This document shows positions 27,549 through 40,140 of a DNA stretch of 64,000 nucleotides, piece after piece. The notes under the pieces were generated by a model, which was given only the letters and a program-made list of their open reading frames with translations, had not been told where the DNA came from and ran no database searches. The position numbers were made by a program, and so were the translations under genes. Each line of letters opens with the position of its first letter. Position 1 is the first letter of the stretch. Origin of the DNA: Lycorma delicatula (taxonomy: Eukaryota; Arthropoda; Insecta; Hemiptera; Fulgoridae); assembly GCF_047948215.1 (NCBI RefSeq), contig NC_134455.1, positions 160,004,575 to 160,068,574 of the forward strand, read 5' to 3'.

Positions 27549-27795
27549 AAAGTTAACCAAAAGTATATAAATCTCCTAAGGAATATTAAATTTTGTCAAA
27601 AAAATTATTATCATTCTATTCTTTGGGTAAAATTTTTATATAGGGGACCCGTGGTGACCATATCTCCTCAACCTCTTTTATCATTAACCATAACAATTGT
27701 ATCTGAAATTAAATGACATCAATAACCCTATTCCAAAACCATCTTATAAAATTTCATAAAAATCATGTTATTCCAGTCTGAAGATATCAAGCAAA

Positions 27796-28080
27796 TCCAC
27801 TGTGTTGGTCTAGTGGTGAACGTGTCTTCTCAAATCAGCTGATTTGGAAGTCGAGAGTTCCAGCATTCAAGTCCAAGTAAAGGCAGTTACTTTTATACGG
27901 ATTTGAATACTAGATCATGGATACAGGTGTTCTTTGGTGGTTGGGTTTCAATTAACCACACATCTCAGGAATAGTCAAACTGAGACTGAACAAGACTACA
28001 CTTCATACATATCATCCTCATTCATCCTCTGAAGTAATACCTGAATGGTAATTCCCAGAGGCTAAACAGGAAAAAGAATA
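27796..28080 (+). repeat. tRNA-derived SINE, family 1, copy 1 (with target duplications)
   Basis: A 285-bp retroposon with A box TTGGTCTAGTGGTGAA at 27805, a palindromic AAATCAGCTGATTTGG, and a B-box-like GAGTTCCAGCATTCAAGTCC near 27855. The body includes GGATTTGAATACTAGATC and TTGGGTTTCAATTAACCACA and ends AGGCTAAACAGGAAAAAGAA. It is flanked by 15-bp target duplications AAGATATCAAGCAAA (27781-27795) and AAGATATCCAGCAAA (28081-28095), one mismatch. Two more copies are in the window on the other strand. Confidence 0.93.
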
Positions 28081-28429
28081 AAGATATCCAGCAAAATAAA
28101 TTAGGCTTATTACCCCTCATCGCTGTTTGTTTTTTGAGTCTTAACATCTATTTTCCAACCCACATATTGGTCAGTTTATCTTAACGACTAAACCATCAAC
28201 CATCAATTTTTATTAATTTTTTTGTTGCTGTGATCCTATCGGTTTGAGAGTTGGGATGAATAGAATCACATATAAGAAATAAATAATTTTAACCTAGAAA
28301 TCTGTATCTTGGACCACTAGGATCACGTTTTTGAATTTTTATAAGCAGTACCTAACTTAAAGGACTAAATTAAAAAAGTTTAAAAAATACTGTGATTCTG
28401 CACACCTTTACTTTCAGTTTCGTCGGCAC
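28081..28429. other. Intron, nothing recognised beyond the SINE target duplication
   Basis: AT-rich sequence after the SINE, before the pogo-like remnant. No coding similarity. Confidence 0.5.
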
Positions 28430-29760
28430 CTTCACTTTCGTGATCATGTTTTAGCTCTTTAGTGGTACTTTTAATTGGTTCTACCATAATCCTTTTTTTT
28501 GTCCAAATCAATTTTGCTTCAGCTATCCCTCTTAGTTCTTTTAAATGTTGGATCAGAGGTTGATCTGTGCTTTCATTTGATGCCTATACACCATAATTTG
28601 TTACCTCTTCAGATAGTACCATTTGTATCATTACTGACAGATTGAATGGTGATATTCCACATTTCTTAAATCCTGTCTTTATGTTTTCAGCTGATGTTAT
28701 CTTTATACTGTATAAAAGTTAAGCACAGAGCTTACTAGTTTCTCTGGACCCAGTTTTCAATTTGTTAATATTTTTCTCCAGCTCAGTTTTAATGACTGAA
28801 AAAACCACATCAAGTGCTTGTGTGAGTGTGATGAATTTGAGGGTTAAAACACCATTCCAATTCAGTTTTCCTCAAATAGTCTAACGGAATCTACAGACAA
28901 ATGTGTTGAAAGGGTGTCCTCAATCAGAATTTTGTTTCAGTAAGTTTAGAAAAATAAGAAATTATTATCGTCAGGATCAATCATCAAAGCAATTGCCGTC
29001 AAACCAACCTAACAAACTTCGATTCAAACATGTTCCTTTTGGAGCATTCTCCATTCACATATTATATAAATGTTTTGCTTGGTAGACAACAAACATAGGC
29101 AACAGGTCTCTTTTAGCAGCAGCTGCAAACATGTCTAAAGTTACTGATTTCCAACTATTCTTTCCAGGTATTTATAGCCCCTTTTTGCAATGACCTTGTG
29201 ATGACTAGGATTATCAGCAAGGTTTGGTTTCATTGAAGTTCACAATATTAGTTTCTGTCACACCATCAATTTCTTTTTTAAGTTTCCAAAATATTCTTGA
29301 AGAATTCTACAAGAAACTGTACAAACTATTTTTATATTTTGCCATAGTGCTAATCTTCATTTTTCTTGATGCTGTTTCAAAAACCGAGAAATTGTTTTTG
29401 AAAGCCCTTTTATTTTCTCTCACTGGTCAAGAAAGCCTTTGATAAAAGGTTGAAGTTTGAAAAAACATCTTACGATCAAAGGTATAACCCCAATCAGCAT
29501 AAAGTATAATGTATGACACAGTAAGCTCCTCCTCTGCTGCTGTTAAGGCAGTCTGCCCTCCTTGGATTTTAAATCTTTGTTCTTGAAGTAACAATGCAGA
29601 ACAGTATATGATATATCACAATCTTTTGCAGCTTGTCTAATGCTCTTACCTTTCTTCATTGCTGACAGAGCAGGTTCAAATTCGTTTGCAGCCCTTTTCT
29701 TTACGGTTTGGACCGAGGGTTGGGATGATAATCTCTTGGCATGTTCAGTTTTGCATGATC
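28430..29760 (-). pseudogene. Pogo-like transposase remnant
   Basis: Read from 29760 downward: a helix-turn-helix start (AMKKGKSIRQAAKDCDISYT and VLHCYFKNKDLKS, 29660-29570), the DDE_1 core KKEIDGVTETNIVNFNETN (29275-29220) with the usual NYDETN Asp replaced by Asn, then NPSHHKVIAKRGYKYLERIV, and a late part with HLSVDSVRLFEEN and PSNSSHSHKHLMWFFQSLK (28870-28770), corresponding to the LPPNSTHL-QPLDV-FF-P-K block. Spread over several frames, heavily mutated. This places it in the pogo/Tigger group of Tc1/mariner. Confidence 0.78.
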
Positions 29761-30936
29761 CTATTCACCCCAACTTTTGAAGGTGTCCCACAATAAATCA
29801 CAAAATAATTAACAAAAAATTAAAATAGTAAACTTTTTAAAAAAACTAAGACATATATGTATTTGTTATAATAATGCAAAGGTACACACTAAGTACAAAG
29901 TTGATGGGTTAAAGTTTATGAAGCTGTATACAAGTTTTAGAGATTATCTAATCAGCTGATAACTCTGACATCTGTTGAGAGCAGTGCTGCCAACAGTGTT
30001 GCCAATGTTCTGGTTTTTAATTTTATTTTATCCAATCCTGTACAAAGTATCATTTTATTCATTTCATGGAATGTGGTACACCAGAAAAATATCAATAATG
30101 ACCAAAGTTGATCAAGAAACACAATATAAAATTGTAGTAAAATTAGTAGGTATTAGCTAGACTCTAAAAATTAATATCACACACAAGAGTAATATTATTT
30201 TTTGAATAATCATGATAAAAGGAAATCATATATGAATAAAGGAAAGGGAGTAGAGGATGTGTAATTGAAGAAGAAATTGTTTGATTATAATTATTCAGCA
30301 TGCAATCCAAAACAAGGGTGTAAAAGTACTGATCCCAATGAACATTTTAACATTTTGAAGAGAAAATAAATTTGCGTATATGCTAAATATGAAATTCTAT
30401 TAAAACTAATTACAGGATTTTTTTTTTAAATCATTCTTAAGAGGATGAATTAGGAAAAAAATATTTATATTTCCAGTTATATTCCCAAAGAGGTGAAAAT
30501 TTTAAATGAAAGTATCATGAGAAGGACAGGGTTAGCAGCCATTCATATATCCTGTTCATAGATTAAATTGTCTTGATATCAAAAAGATGATACATATTCC
30601 ATAATGATTTGCAGGTACAGATTGCTTTCTTGATCTCAAAGAAACAAAAAAATACAGAGATACTATGCAAATTTAGTATGTATTCATGTGTATAATGATT
30701 ATATCACCCAATTTTAATTAGTTGAATTATTAAATGCAAAGATATTAGGAACCAAATATTATATTTAAGTGAAAAATCTTTATTATACAGGCTCTACTAA
30801 CAAAATATGAATAATATCAAGGGCTTAAAGTACTTGCTGCCATTAAAATGATAATTTCCTTTTTAAACCAAATTTTCATTTTATTTTTATATTTGTTTCT
30901 TTTATGGATAAAACTTTATAAATATGATAGTATTAC
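29761..30936. other. Intron, nothing recognised
   Basis: AT-rich. No coding similarity and no repeat pair found. Confidence 0.55.
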
Positions 30937-31035
30937 CTGTGTCATTTTTGTGTACTCCTTTATTCTCTCAGCACCTACTATGTTTGTTTCAACCATAGAA
31001 GCATTTCTGACCAACATATTTAAATTAATTGTAAT
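30937..31035 (-). CDS. ABCC1-like: MRP1-like transporter, local exon 6 of 9 (TMD2-NBD2 linker)
   Basis: Ninety-nine bases, 33 codons, phase 0 at both ends; acceptor TATTTTCAG, donor GTAATA. It encodes ITINLNMLVRNASMVETN followed by IVGAERIKEYTKMTQ, the amphipathic linker helix that joins TMD2 to NBD2. The usual MRP pattern is NWLVR-S--ETNIV-VERIKEY, so the Trp before LVR is replaced by Met here. The lineage-specific change is seen directly; its effect is unknown. Confidence 0.92.
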
Positions 31036-31354
31036 CTGAAAATAGGAAAGGAGTTTTGTATACATAAGATAAATACTCATAAAAACTTCATACTATGTGA
31101 AACTCATTTCACCACCCGTAAGTTAAAATCAGCATAATGTATCAAGAAGTTCTCCCGGGACTTTCATAACATATTTCACTCGAGAAAATAATGTAAAAAG
31201 ATCATTTAAACATACCTCCCAAAATGCTTAGTTTGCGAGTTATGGCTAGTGAAAGATTTTGCCCGGATTTTAACTACCCCGCGGAAATGAAGTCGTACTG
31301 AAACTTTTAGAACGTTAATTGTGATACAGAATTAGTGTTTTCTTAAGATTCATG
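31036..31354. other. Intron segment left of the deleted element
   Basis: Contains moderately GC-rich patches (TCCCGGGACTTTC near 31155, CCCGCGGAAATGAAGTCG near 31278) that may belong to the element's outer end. No coding similarity. Confidence 0.4.
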
Positions 31355-32300
31355 ATCTGAAAAATCGAATAAAATAGGTCCCAGAACCGTATATGCAGTA
31401 GCTTTTTTTAGAAATCTGGGGTGAAAACCAATAAATTGGTTTAAAAAACCCTGTTTTTTATGTCTGACGTACAATAACTTAACAAAGTTATTATACTTTT
31501 AACAAAATGTATAATAAACACATAAACTTGTAAACAAAACCTGTACAAAATTTAATTCTGAAGAAAATGTTATAAAAAGTTAAATAAAACAAAGAAAAGT
31601 TAGAAAAATTCAAATTTTATTTAGAAACAGTACATTACTACATTTGCCAGAAAAGTACTTATTTAATGTAAACAAAAACCAAATACTTTTTTGGTGATGT
31701 GTAAAATTTGTAAAACAGAATTTACTGTTAAAAATATAAAAAAAAACAATAACTGGAAATTACACAACAGCTGTAAAACAAAAATAAGTAAAAATTAAAT
31801 TTTTTGTATTAACAATGCACAATCTATATTATTGTTTAAATCATTCTGAAAGGAACATAAGCATATTGGGTACTGTGAACTGGCCTGTCGTCGCGAAGGT
31901 TTTCTGTGAATTTTAGTTTAAATGTGATCGGTTTGCCGTTGAAGAAATGCCGTATTTATTTACAACAGAGGAATACCAGGATATGGTATTCAATCAGTGT
32001 GTAATGGTAATATTACAGCTGCTGCAGTAGAATATGAAATACGTTATCCGACTCGCAGGATTCCAGATCTCAAATCAATTAGCGCGACTTTTCGCAATCT
32101 TCGGGACTCAGGATCACTACCCAGTATTTGTACACGACGCTGTTATTGATGAAATTATTATCGTTGCAGTTCTGAGCATTCCAGGCGTTGAATATAAAAA
32201 ACACGCTTTTTTACTTCAATTTATTGGTTTTTACCCCATATTTTTCAAAAACCACTGCAGATACGTTTCTGGGACCTATTTTATTTGATTTTTCAAGACA
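31355..32300 (+). mobile_element. Internally deleted DUF4817-type element with ~80-bp inverted repeats
   Basis: The left arm (31355-31440) and right arm (32216-32300) are inverted copies sharing AATAAAATAGGTCCCAGAA, TGCAG and GGGGT-AAAACCAATAA. Between them lies the N-terminal part of a transposase and about 400 bp of AT-rich sequence. The catalytic domain is absent. The true ends may lie a little outside the arms listed. No target duplication was established. Confidence 0.75.
31948..32200 (+). pseudogene. DUF4817-type N-terminal domain of a transposase
   Basis: ATG near 31948 reads MPYLFTTEEYQDMVF. After a frameshift come GNITAAAVEYEIRYPTRRIP, then LKSISATFRNLRDSGSLPSI. This fits the DUF4817 helix-turn-helix pattern (YT-EE--DM ... 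A-R-Y--RYP-RR-P----F----LR-TGS). A further piece, AVLSIPGVEYKKHA, resembles the second helix-turn-helix. The protein stops there; the rest of the transposase is deleted. Confidence 0.75.
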
Positions 32301-34882
32301 AAAAACATAATTTCCACCATTACAAAAATATGCTAAAACTTATAACGTCAAAAAATACAATTTTTACTAATAATTAAACCAAGAATTTTGGTTTAGTTTG
32401 TCAATAAACAGGTTTATACTTTTGTATTGTCATCACTGCAAAAAGTACATTGCTGTCATGGGAAAAAAATTATTACATTGCAATTTCTCAGCAATACCTA
32501 TATTTTCATAATAATTTAAAATATGTAAAAAGACAGATGATAAAAATCTTTGTAACAAAATTGCTTCAAAATTCAACATTCATGTCCAATAGTGAATAAC
32601 ACTACTGTGGTACAGTTTCTAGGATTTTTTTTTTATAAAGCTAAATAAAAGGGAATTAAAACCACTACATTAATTTCAAATGTATGTAGTTTCAAATGTA
32701 AATATTTTTTTACACACTTCCTCACCAATTAAAAATATACGCGATTAAAAGATAGAATATTGTACCATTGAGTGTGAAAGTGTGTGAGAGAGCTTACTAG
32801 AATGATGTAATGGGTTTGGACAGAAATGGTAGGGTTAGTGGAAATTAAACAAAAATAGCTCTTGGGATAGTAAATAGTAGATTGTAGGCAAAGGAGACTG
32901 AATAACACATTCAGTAGGATACCACAACATTGCCCTATTCAATACATTTTCAATAAGATTTCTTAAACTTTTCATTCCAGTCCAACTAATACTACTACAA
33001 GGTCTAGTGGGAGTCGTATCTGACTAGTACAATAGCATAAAAGTTTGTGCAGCTACTACCTTAGTGTTCAATGTTTTTTTTTCAGGTACATAAAGTGTGT
33101 AATTCAGGTACTGGTTGCTAACACATTTTGAGAGTAATGGAACATTCCTTAGAATTTCTAGCCATACGTGCAGGACAAATAATTTCCTTTGGTAAACCTA
33201 GCATTAGCAGCTATGCTAACTACAGCATTATTACTAACTAGTGTATCCTTCACTCGCCCTTAAACTTTATCCATTTTTAAGGTATGTTATGGATGGATTT
33301 AGCTAAGCAATTGTTTGGAAATATATTTTAATATGTAAAGCAAAATATTTTTGCTGAAAAAAATTGTAATTTTACGATTAATTATGTGAATAAAATACCC
33401 AGTATATTTCTTTTCTGTCACTACGTAGATATTTTGGTAAACTCCAATACAAGTTCAATGTTTTTTACTTGTTATAAATTTTTTTAGCCAACTTTAGTAA
33501 CAAGTACTAAAAACTAAGTAAAAATATTTGTTTAAATAAGATCTTGTAAATAAATAATTTAACAAGATTTGCAAGGCACTCACATATAAAATAGTAACTT
33601 ATATAGATCACCATCATTCAAAATAATATCCTCCTTCTGCCTAGTATCTTGGAAAGAAATTCAATGCAATTTTTCTAAGTGAAAACTATTTGTCCTGAAT
33701 GGCATATCATTCTTATCCAGTGGTTGATCACCGTTTCATGCCCAGCATAAAATCATTGATCACTTACCTTGTGATGAATATATTAGACAACATTCCTCTT
33801 TTTTATCTCTTCAATTTTCACACATCTCTCACTTGGCCAAATTTCTTAATAAATGCAATTTCTTGATTAATATATTTATGTACGATCATAACATTATACA
33901 TCTACATATTTTTTTTTTCTTTTCTTCCATCGTAGCTAGAATTTCAAAAAACAACTTTTTCATAAAAACAACTAATTTTGGATTTGCTTCTCATGATTTC
34001 TTCATTAATATTTTTAATATATTTTTGAGCAGAAAGTTTTAAAACAGAATTATGTATACAATAATTTTCATCAGTATTAACAAATATATTTTTTTTAAAT
34101 GCAGCATAATTTAGACAAAGAAAGATAATTTAGATAAAGAATTTAGACAAATTCTTTATTAACATACTACTTTCTAAAAAAAAAAGAACATTAAATAAGA
34201 ACTGAGCAAAAAGTACATTCCTTTGGTAAATAGTGTTAATACAATGTGTACATCGCTGTTGTAAAGCAAGAAGTTAACGTAACAGAAATAAAAACATTGG
34301 AACTGGACAAGTATATTATACAGAAATGGTATTTTTGTTTTTTATGTATCTCCATTATTGCTTTATTAACCGTATAAGTTTAAGATTAGTTTCTAATATG
34401 AGACATCTACCGAGTCAAATACGTTAAATTCAACTCAGAATAAATAAAAATGTTATAAACTCGGTAACTACTAGTATGTACCATAACTGATATTACATAG
34501 ATTATACAATATGATGTTCATTGCACTTCATAAAGCTGTACACAAAGCTAGTGCTAGTGAAAAAGAAAAACAACAGTGTTATTCTGAATAATAATTTTCT
34601 TTAACAAAAACAGAAAACCTATAAAACAGCTGTAAGTCAGATGGTTAATGGGTTAATGTTATTAAATATCAACCATTTTCAATAGTATTTTTAAAAGGAA
34701 GACACATCAATACACTATAAAACAGCATAAAATATATGACAAACAGCTGCTTAAATTAAAAGGAATTTTTTTTTAATAAAAAGGCATCAATTCTGAATGA
34801 ATAAATTATGAAAAGGTATGCTGTAAATAAATAAATAGAAAAATTCAATAAATTTAGATATAAAGGTAGAATAAATACTTAC
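32301..34882. other. Intron, no gene; one copy of a local repeat at 34318-34442
   Basis: AT-rich throughout, with no coding similarity. The segment near 34318 is repeated, in diverged form and in the same orientation, at 35573. Confidence 0.55.
34318..34442. repeat. Dispersed repeat, copy 1 (left of exon 5)
   Basis: Shares ACAGAAAT-GTATTTTT, TTGCTTTATTAACC and AAGATTAGTTTCT-ATATGA with 35573-35709 in the same order and orientation, followed by ATCTAC-GAGTCA. Exon 34883-35009 lies between the copies. Family unknown. Confidence 0.8.
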
Positions 34883-35009
34883 AGACAATGCATATGTTAT
34901 GGTTAATCCAATATCACCAGCTGCCATACTGCCATGACTTATGACAGCACATACAGCAGTCAAGAATATAATAATATTACCAACAGTCTCTAGACGGACC
35001 TGCAACCAG
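34883..35009 (-). CDS. ABCC1-like: MRP1-like transporter, local exon 5 of 9 (last TMD2 helix)
   Basis: This 127-bp exon finishes the split Arg codon and adds 42 codons. It begins WLQVRLETVGN, runs through the hydrophobic IIIFLTAVCAVIS and ends MAAGDIGLTITYALS before a strong GTAAGT donor. The Trp and Arg of W--VRLE correspond to MRP1 residues known to matter for conjugated-substrate transport, and both are kept here. The acceptor is ACTTTCAG. Two diverged copies of one intronic repeat lie on either side (see the entries near 34318 and 35573). Confidence 0.93.
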
Positions 35010-35572
35010 CTGAAAGTGTATACATAACAATAGTCAGAATATATTACACTGAAAAAAGGTGCTGTGCAGCAGACAATACCATTCTAGCAGTTTAAGGACT
35101 GTTCGACTTTACAAATTTTACATAATCTGAAAATGGTAGTTGTACACAACTTTATTTCCTGCAGTTTTTTAAAGGTTAAAAAAGTTAAAAAAAAAGGTTG
35201 AAAAAAGTTTTAAAAGTTTCAGTTTTTGTAAGGTCTGTTCAATGATTTCAAGTAGTTACTACTTTATATTTTTACTAAGATTTAATAAATAGCATAACTA
35301 ATAATTAGGTAAGATGATGATGCATTTTTTGCTTCCGTTCAGTGACCAGCTTTTAATGTAGTGTTCAAGTAATAGAACAATAAATAGCTTGATATTCAAA
35401 AACTCATAATGATGATTTTGGAATTACCTTGGGATAAACTGTCCCACTGGGAATAAATAAAATAAGGATTGAAGGGGACTGCACTCCTTTGGTACTAAAG
35501 TTTCAAATGTTAAATGAATATGATGTAAAGTACAAAAATAAAAGTATCAGAAAAAAAATTGAAAATGTATAA

Positions 35573-35709
35573 TACAGAAATAGTATCTTTATTTTTTGGG
35601 ATATCATTTACTGCTTTGTTAACCACAGAAACTTTGAAGATTAGTTTCTGATATGATGCATCTACTGAGTCATATATGTACAAAGAAATGTACTGAATTA
35701 AACTCAAAG
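35573..35709. repeat. Dispersed repeat, copy 2 (right of exon 5)
   Basis: Diverged direct copy of 34318-34442. It is slightly longer and differs at roughly one base in five by eye. Confidence 0.8.
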
Positions 35710-38700
35710 TAAGTAAAAATGGATTAAAATAACATTTTTTGTGAAGAAATTAAGCCGGTTAGGGGTTAAATGCTGGCAACAAAAAAAGACTATAAACATT
35801 TTGCCATATATTTATATAGTAAGCATAAAATGTTACCAAAATTTAGTGTTATGGTAACTACCATGTTAAATAAAAAAGAATAATGCTAAATTAAAAAGAA
35901 AAAGTGGGTATGTCTGCCTTTTAACATATATTTGATGTTAACTTACTGGTTAAAAACATCAACTGAATTATAAAAGTATTTTAAATGAGTTGTAAACCTT
36001 GTTTGTATTTCTTACTGGAATTTTACACTTGCTAACATTATAAAAAATAAAAAATCTTTGTGCTGCCAAAACTCACTTTAAAACTCAAATTTTCTGAAGT
36101 ACTTTCAAAAGAGTTATTTAAGCTGAACTTGTTTAATATATGGGTAAATAACATATCTGATCTACAATGTTTCTGTTCATTGAATATGCTTTTTATAGAA
36201 ATTTTAAACTTTGTTCAACTGTGTTGAGTTTATAGCTACTTAAAAACTAAGCATAAACTTGTGTTAATATTATTACGTTGTTTGTGTTTTTATATTACTT
36301 GGATTCATTCTTTGTTTATAGTTGAATGTGGATCTACTCTGTCTACTGCAATAAGTAAATAAAATACACAAAATACAAAAGATTTATTATATATAAATAA
36401 AACAAAGCTGGTAATACTATATTCAAGGAACATCAATTGAACAGCCATGATTAAAACAAACATTACATTGGACAGACTAGACATGCAGTTCAATAACAGA
36501 TACAAAGAATGCATCTAAGCAACACACATAAAAACAAAATCAACCCCTGGAAAACCAACTATAGAAATACCACATGCATAAAAACATATGGGCATTTGTT
36601 GCACACAATACATAATTTTAAGTGAAAATTCAACACCTCTAGCAACATTTAATTTTAAACACTAAATTAAAAAAAAAAAATACATTAAACCAATAAACAC
36701 AACAGATCAGATACTACTGTTTAGTCCTAAATATTTTTGAGCACATTAGCAGGAGATTTTTTTTTATAAGGCAAGTGCCTAGTCCAAACAAATTTACCTG
36801 TCAATATTATTCCAATTTTTATTTTTTGTTAAGTTTATTCATTAATCTAACAGAAGTATTAATTAATCATGACATATTTATAAAAAAATATCTGTAAGCA
36901 TATTTGTACAGTGTGCTATTTTGGCAAAAATATGTCATTTAAATATAGTATAATGGCTTTTAAAATTAGTATAAATTATTGGAGGAATAAGATCTTGCTA
37001 CCAGATCTCATCAGGTCAACATCATTAACCTAATTTGTTCTGATTTTTATTAATATTCCAATCTAATCATCAAAAATGTATACAGTATAATATTTATTAT
37101 TATTAGTAAATTGATTTTAATGATGCTAGTTTGGAAAAAACATGCCAATGAGAAATATATTTATGCACTTTAACTTACCATGGAAGCTGAGTAAGCAAAA
37201 GAAGCAGAAGCTGGCTAAGTGTTTGTGAAACACTTATTATCACTAAATACATTATATATCAGATATTTACACATACACGGGTTCCAACATTAACTAATAT
37301 TTTCTATTTAAAAACCCAGTACTTAAACACAGTAGAAATACTAATGTGACAGAAAAACAAAATAGATATCTCATTACTACTTGATGTAAATTTGAATATT
37401 CATTTTTCATTCTTCTTCAGAATTTTGAATTACTCAAAAAGCTTAAAGTACTTTCCGTCCCTTTGTCAGAGGGAATTCAATGAGTTAAAGGGTTTCTTCA
37501 TGTGGGTTTCTTCAATGAGTCCTTCAAGGGTTAAAAGGACTTCCTCTTTCAGTACAACAAAGGGATTCACATTTGTATATTTATCCTCCAAGAATCCTTA
37601 TTTTTGAAATTATACTTTTTTTTTAAATACTTGGACAACAATACCTTCAAGTGAACTGCAGTAACGTCTCAAACTGCATTCTGCAAACAGAAATCATCTT
37701 CTTCCATAATAAAATTTGAGTATGACTGAGTGAGCAATTCTATAATTTTACAGTTACAATTAAAATTTTTCTTTCTGAATAACTTGTCCCTAATATTAAA
37801 CATTGTTACACCTAGATTATGAATTTTTTTATTAATTTTGTTCATCTAACAAGATATGACACTGGGTTACAAGCCATATTTTCATATGCTTGATTATCCA
37901 TTTCTTATCCTGGAAATAATGAGACAGATCATTCTTCTTATCAGTTAGAAACAACTGAACTTCCTTTCAGCATTACAACCTCTTGCAATCTTTATTGTGG
38001 AACATCCAACAAACTTCCAATCAAAAAGAACACTTCAATCAATGAAAACACATTAAACTGTTAGGATGATTGAAAGAAATATGAGAAGGTATCACATAAA
38101 AATTGCTATTGCCTATGTCATAAAGAATTCAATGGGTTTCTGAGTGGATTGGATTGTTTTATATTTAGATGCTAGATAAGTTATGATGGCTTCTTAGCTT
38201 TATTTCCCAGAAAAGTACTAATGACGTATTGAGACTGTCAAAATTGGTCAGTGTTGAAATGTAGTATCAAATAAGTTTGTAATAACTGCTACTGTACTTT
38301 TTAATGATTGCAAACCTTTTCTTATGTTTGCTGATAAGTTTTCCTCTCCTTTTGTAAATCCTGCAGATTACTCTGCAGGCTTGAGGGCAGATAAATCACA
38401 ATTTGTTGTGTTACAAACATCTTAAATTCAAAATTTACAGCTTGAAAATTAAAAATATTTTTTATACATTATTTACATTAAAATCTAAATTTGTAGACCT
38501 ATTACTTTTAAAAAATCACAGTACTCAGGTTTCAAAAAGTGTATTTTTGCAAATGTTGCCACTAAAGTGCGTAATACAGTTCCAGATCCATTAATTTCAT
38601 TTGCAGTAAAAATATTACTGTAAGAAATAATTGAACAGAAGTATAAAATATTTCTTACATCCTTATTTTATACTGGAATATGTTACTATGTAGGATTTGA

Positions 38701-39244
38701 TCTATCTATATTCTCAAGTGATATCATATAAAGATTTTTTTGTATTTTATTTGCTAATAAATATTCTATTTAATATATACCAAAGATCAGATAAAATCCT
38801 TACCTAGTTTAATTCAAGTGGCAACACCCACAGAAAGATTTCCTGTTATTGATGTAACATTCAAAAAATTATTACAAAAATCATGTGTGTTTTAAACCAT
38901 TTTGAAAAGTATCTGCAAAATTCCAAAACTATCCTTCAACTTATGTAGCAGCCAATATTATAAACACTAGCAGCTGCAAAAGTAGGAGTAAGTAGTAAAG
39001 AAGTAAGTTAAGTAGTTCACTGAATTTAATTTGTATTTTTATTTCTGTAAAGTGTCAGAATATGATTTAAAAAAAAAAATTGGTACTAAAGCACATTTAG
39101 AAATTCAAATTTTTCTGGAATGTGATTGTATGGGGCAGTGTTTCAACATTTGGCATTGTTGGTCTGTATTTTTCTGAAGAAATAAATACGACAGTAACTT
39201 ACTGTAAAAACAGGTGATTTTGGAATCATGGTGACTCAACAAAA

Positions 39245-39280
39245 GAAGATCAACAAAAAAGAAATTTTTTGTTGATCTTC
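39245..39280. repeat. Perfect 16-bp hairpin with GAAA loop
   Basis: GAAGATCAACAAAAAA and its exact complement flank GAAA. It lies about 210 bp ahead of the pogo-like ORF and may be unrelated to it. Confidence 0.85.
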
Positions 39281-39494
39281 AGATATCTTACTGTACAATA
39301 TTTTATTACTTTCAGGTTATAGGTGGCAACACTGGGTTCTGAACTGTGATTTTGGTCGACTCTGAACAGCTGATATGGTAGTTTTTGTGTTTTTTTTTTT
39401 TTTAAGTTTAAGTCATAAATTAACCAGAATTTTACATCTGAGCTTTTCCTGTAGGTAAGAAAGTAATTAGAATTTAATCTTAATTTTCTACCTC

Positions 39495-40140
39495 ATGTTT
39501 AATTATAAAACTTACGTTTTGTCAAAACTGATACTTCATCATGGAATTAATGTGAAAATATTCAGAGACAATTTACCAGGAAAGGGATGGATCAAAGAAG
39601 TTTTGCAACATCGCAAAAACATTATTTCACAGAGATGGTGCCAAAATATGAAGCATGCACACTCTGCATTAAACATGAAATTACTTTCAAGAGTTGAGGA
39701 AGACTATAGGAGATGTATCACCAGAAGCAATAGTTAACTATGGCAAATTAAATCTTACAGATGGTCCTGGAGTGAAGAAGATAATTTGTCATTGAGGGGT
39801 TAAAAATCCAATGCAAACTGACACTTTGAAACGGTCATATTCTGTCATGTTTTCAGGAACTGCTGCCGATCATTGGTTACCGCTTTTTACTGTTTATAAA
39901 GCCTGATGTTAAAAAAGCATCTATATTAAAACTGTACCACATTGGGACCTACATGAGCCAGAGACAAACATCAGGAACACAAAACCTGGAGAAGATGAAG
40001 AACAGGAAGGTACACACATATGTAGAATTGGAGTTCTCATCAGAGGAGACTGATGATTCTGAGACATCAGTGGTTAAGAAGAAAGTTAAGACTTTGAAAA
40101 AATAGATTATGAAAGCCTAAATGTCGATGATTTTATAATT
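39495..40140 (+). pseudogene. Second pogo-like transposase remnant
   Basis: An 80-codon frame from ATG 39495 reads IFRDNLPGKGWIKEVLQHRK and ISQRWCQNMKHAHSAL, matching the W-K-FL-RH----SQR--QNIKR-RA region of pogo-type transposases. In the next frame follow GDVSPEAIVNYGKLNLTDGP (the NYDETNL-DDPG block with both catalytic-site residues altered), KRSYSVMFSGTAADHWLP and LFTVYKA. After a gap the C-terminal acidic tail appears: VELEFSSEETDDSETS near 40025 and VDDFIIV near 40120. Central sequence between VYKA and the tail is deleted. Confidence 0.78.

Larger units (their letters stand above)
25272..27780. other. Intron with a recent tandem duplication, a hairpin and a diverged direct repeat
   Basis: No coding similarity. 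Distinct structures are the 116-bp duplication at 25445-25676, a perfect 12-bp hairpin at 26500-26530, and two diverged copies of one sequence at 26883-26985 and 27452-27548. The rest is AT-rich and unassigned. Confidence 0.6.
35010..39490. other. Long intron stretch with no gene recognised
   Basis: Apart from the repeat at 35573 and a hairpin at 39245-39280, I see only AT-rich sequence. Short ORFs here have no recognisable motif. The stretch 37400-37600 is slightly richer in codon-like composition but matches nothing I know. Confidence 0.5.

Noticed and set aside
27796..27870. Possible tRNA gene
   Set aside because: This is the head of a SINE that has target duplications and two further copies in the window.
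30848..31039. 63-codon hydrophobic plus-strand ORF
   Set aside because: It overlaps transporter exon 30937-31035 antisense, and its hydrophobic composition reflects T-rich DNA.
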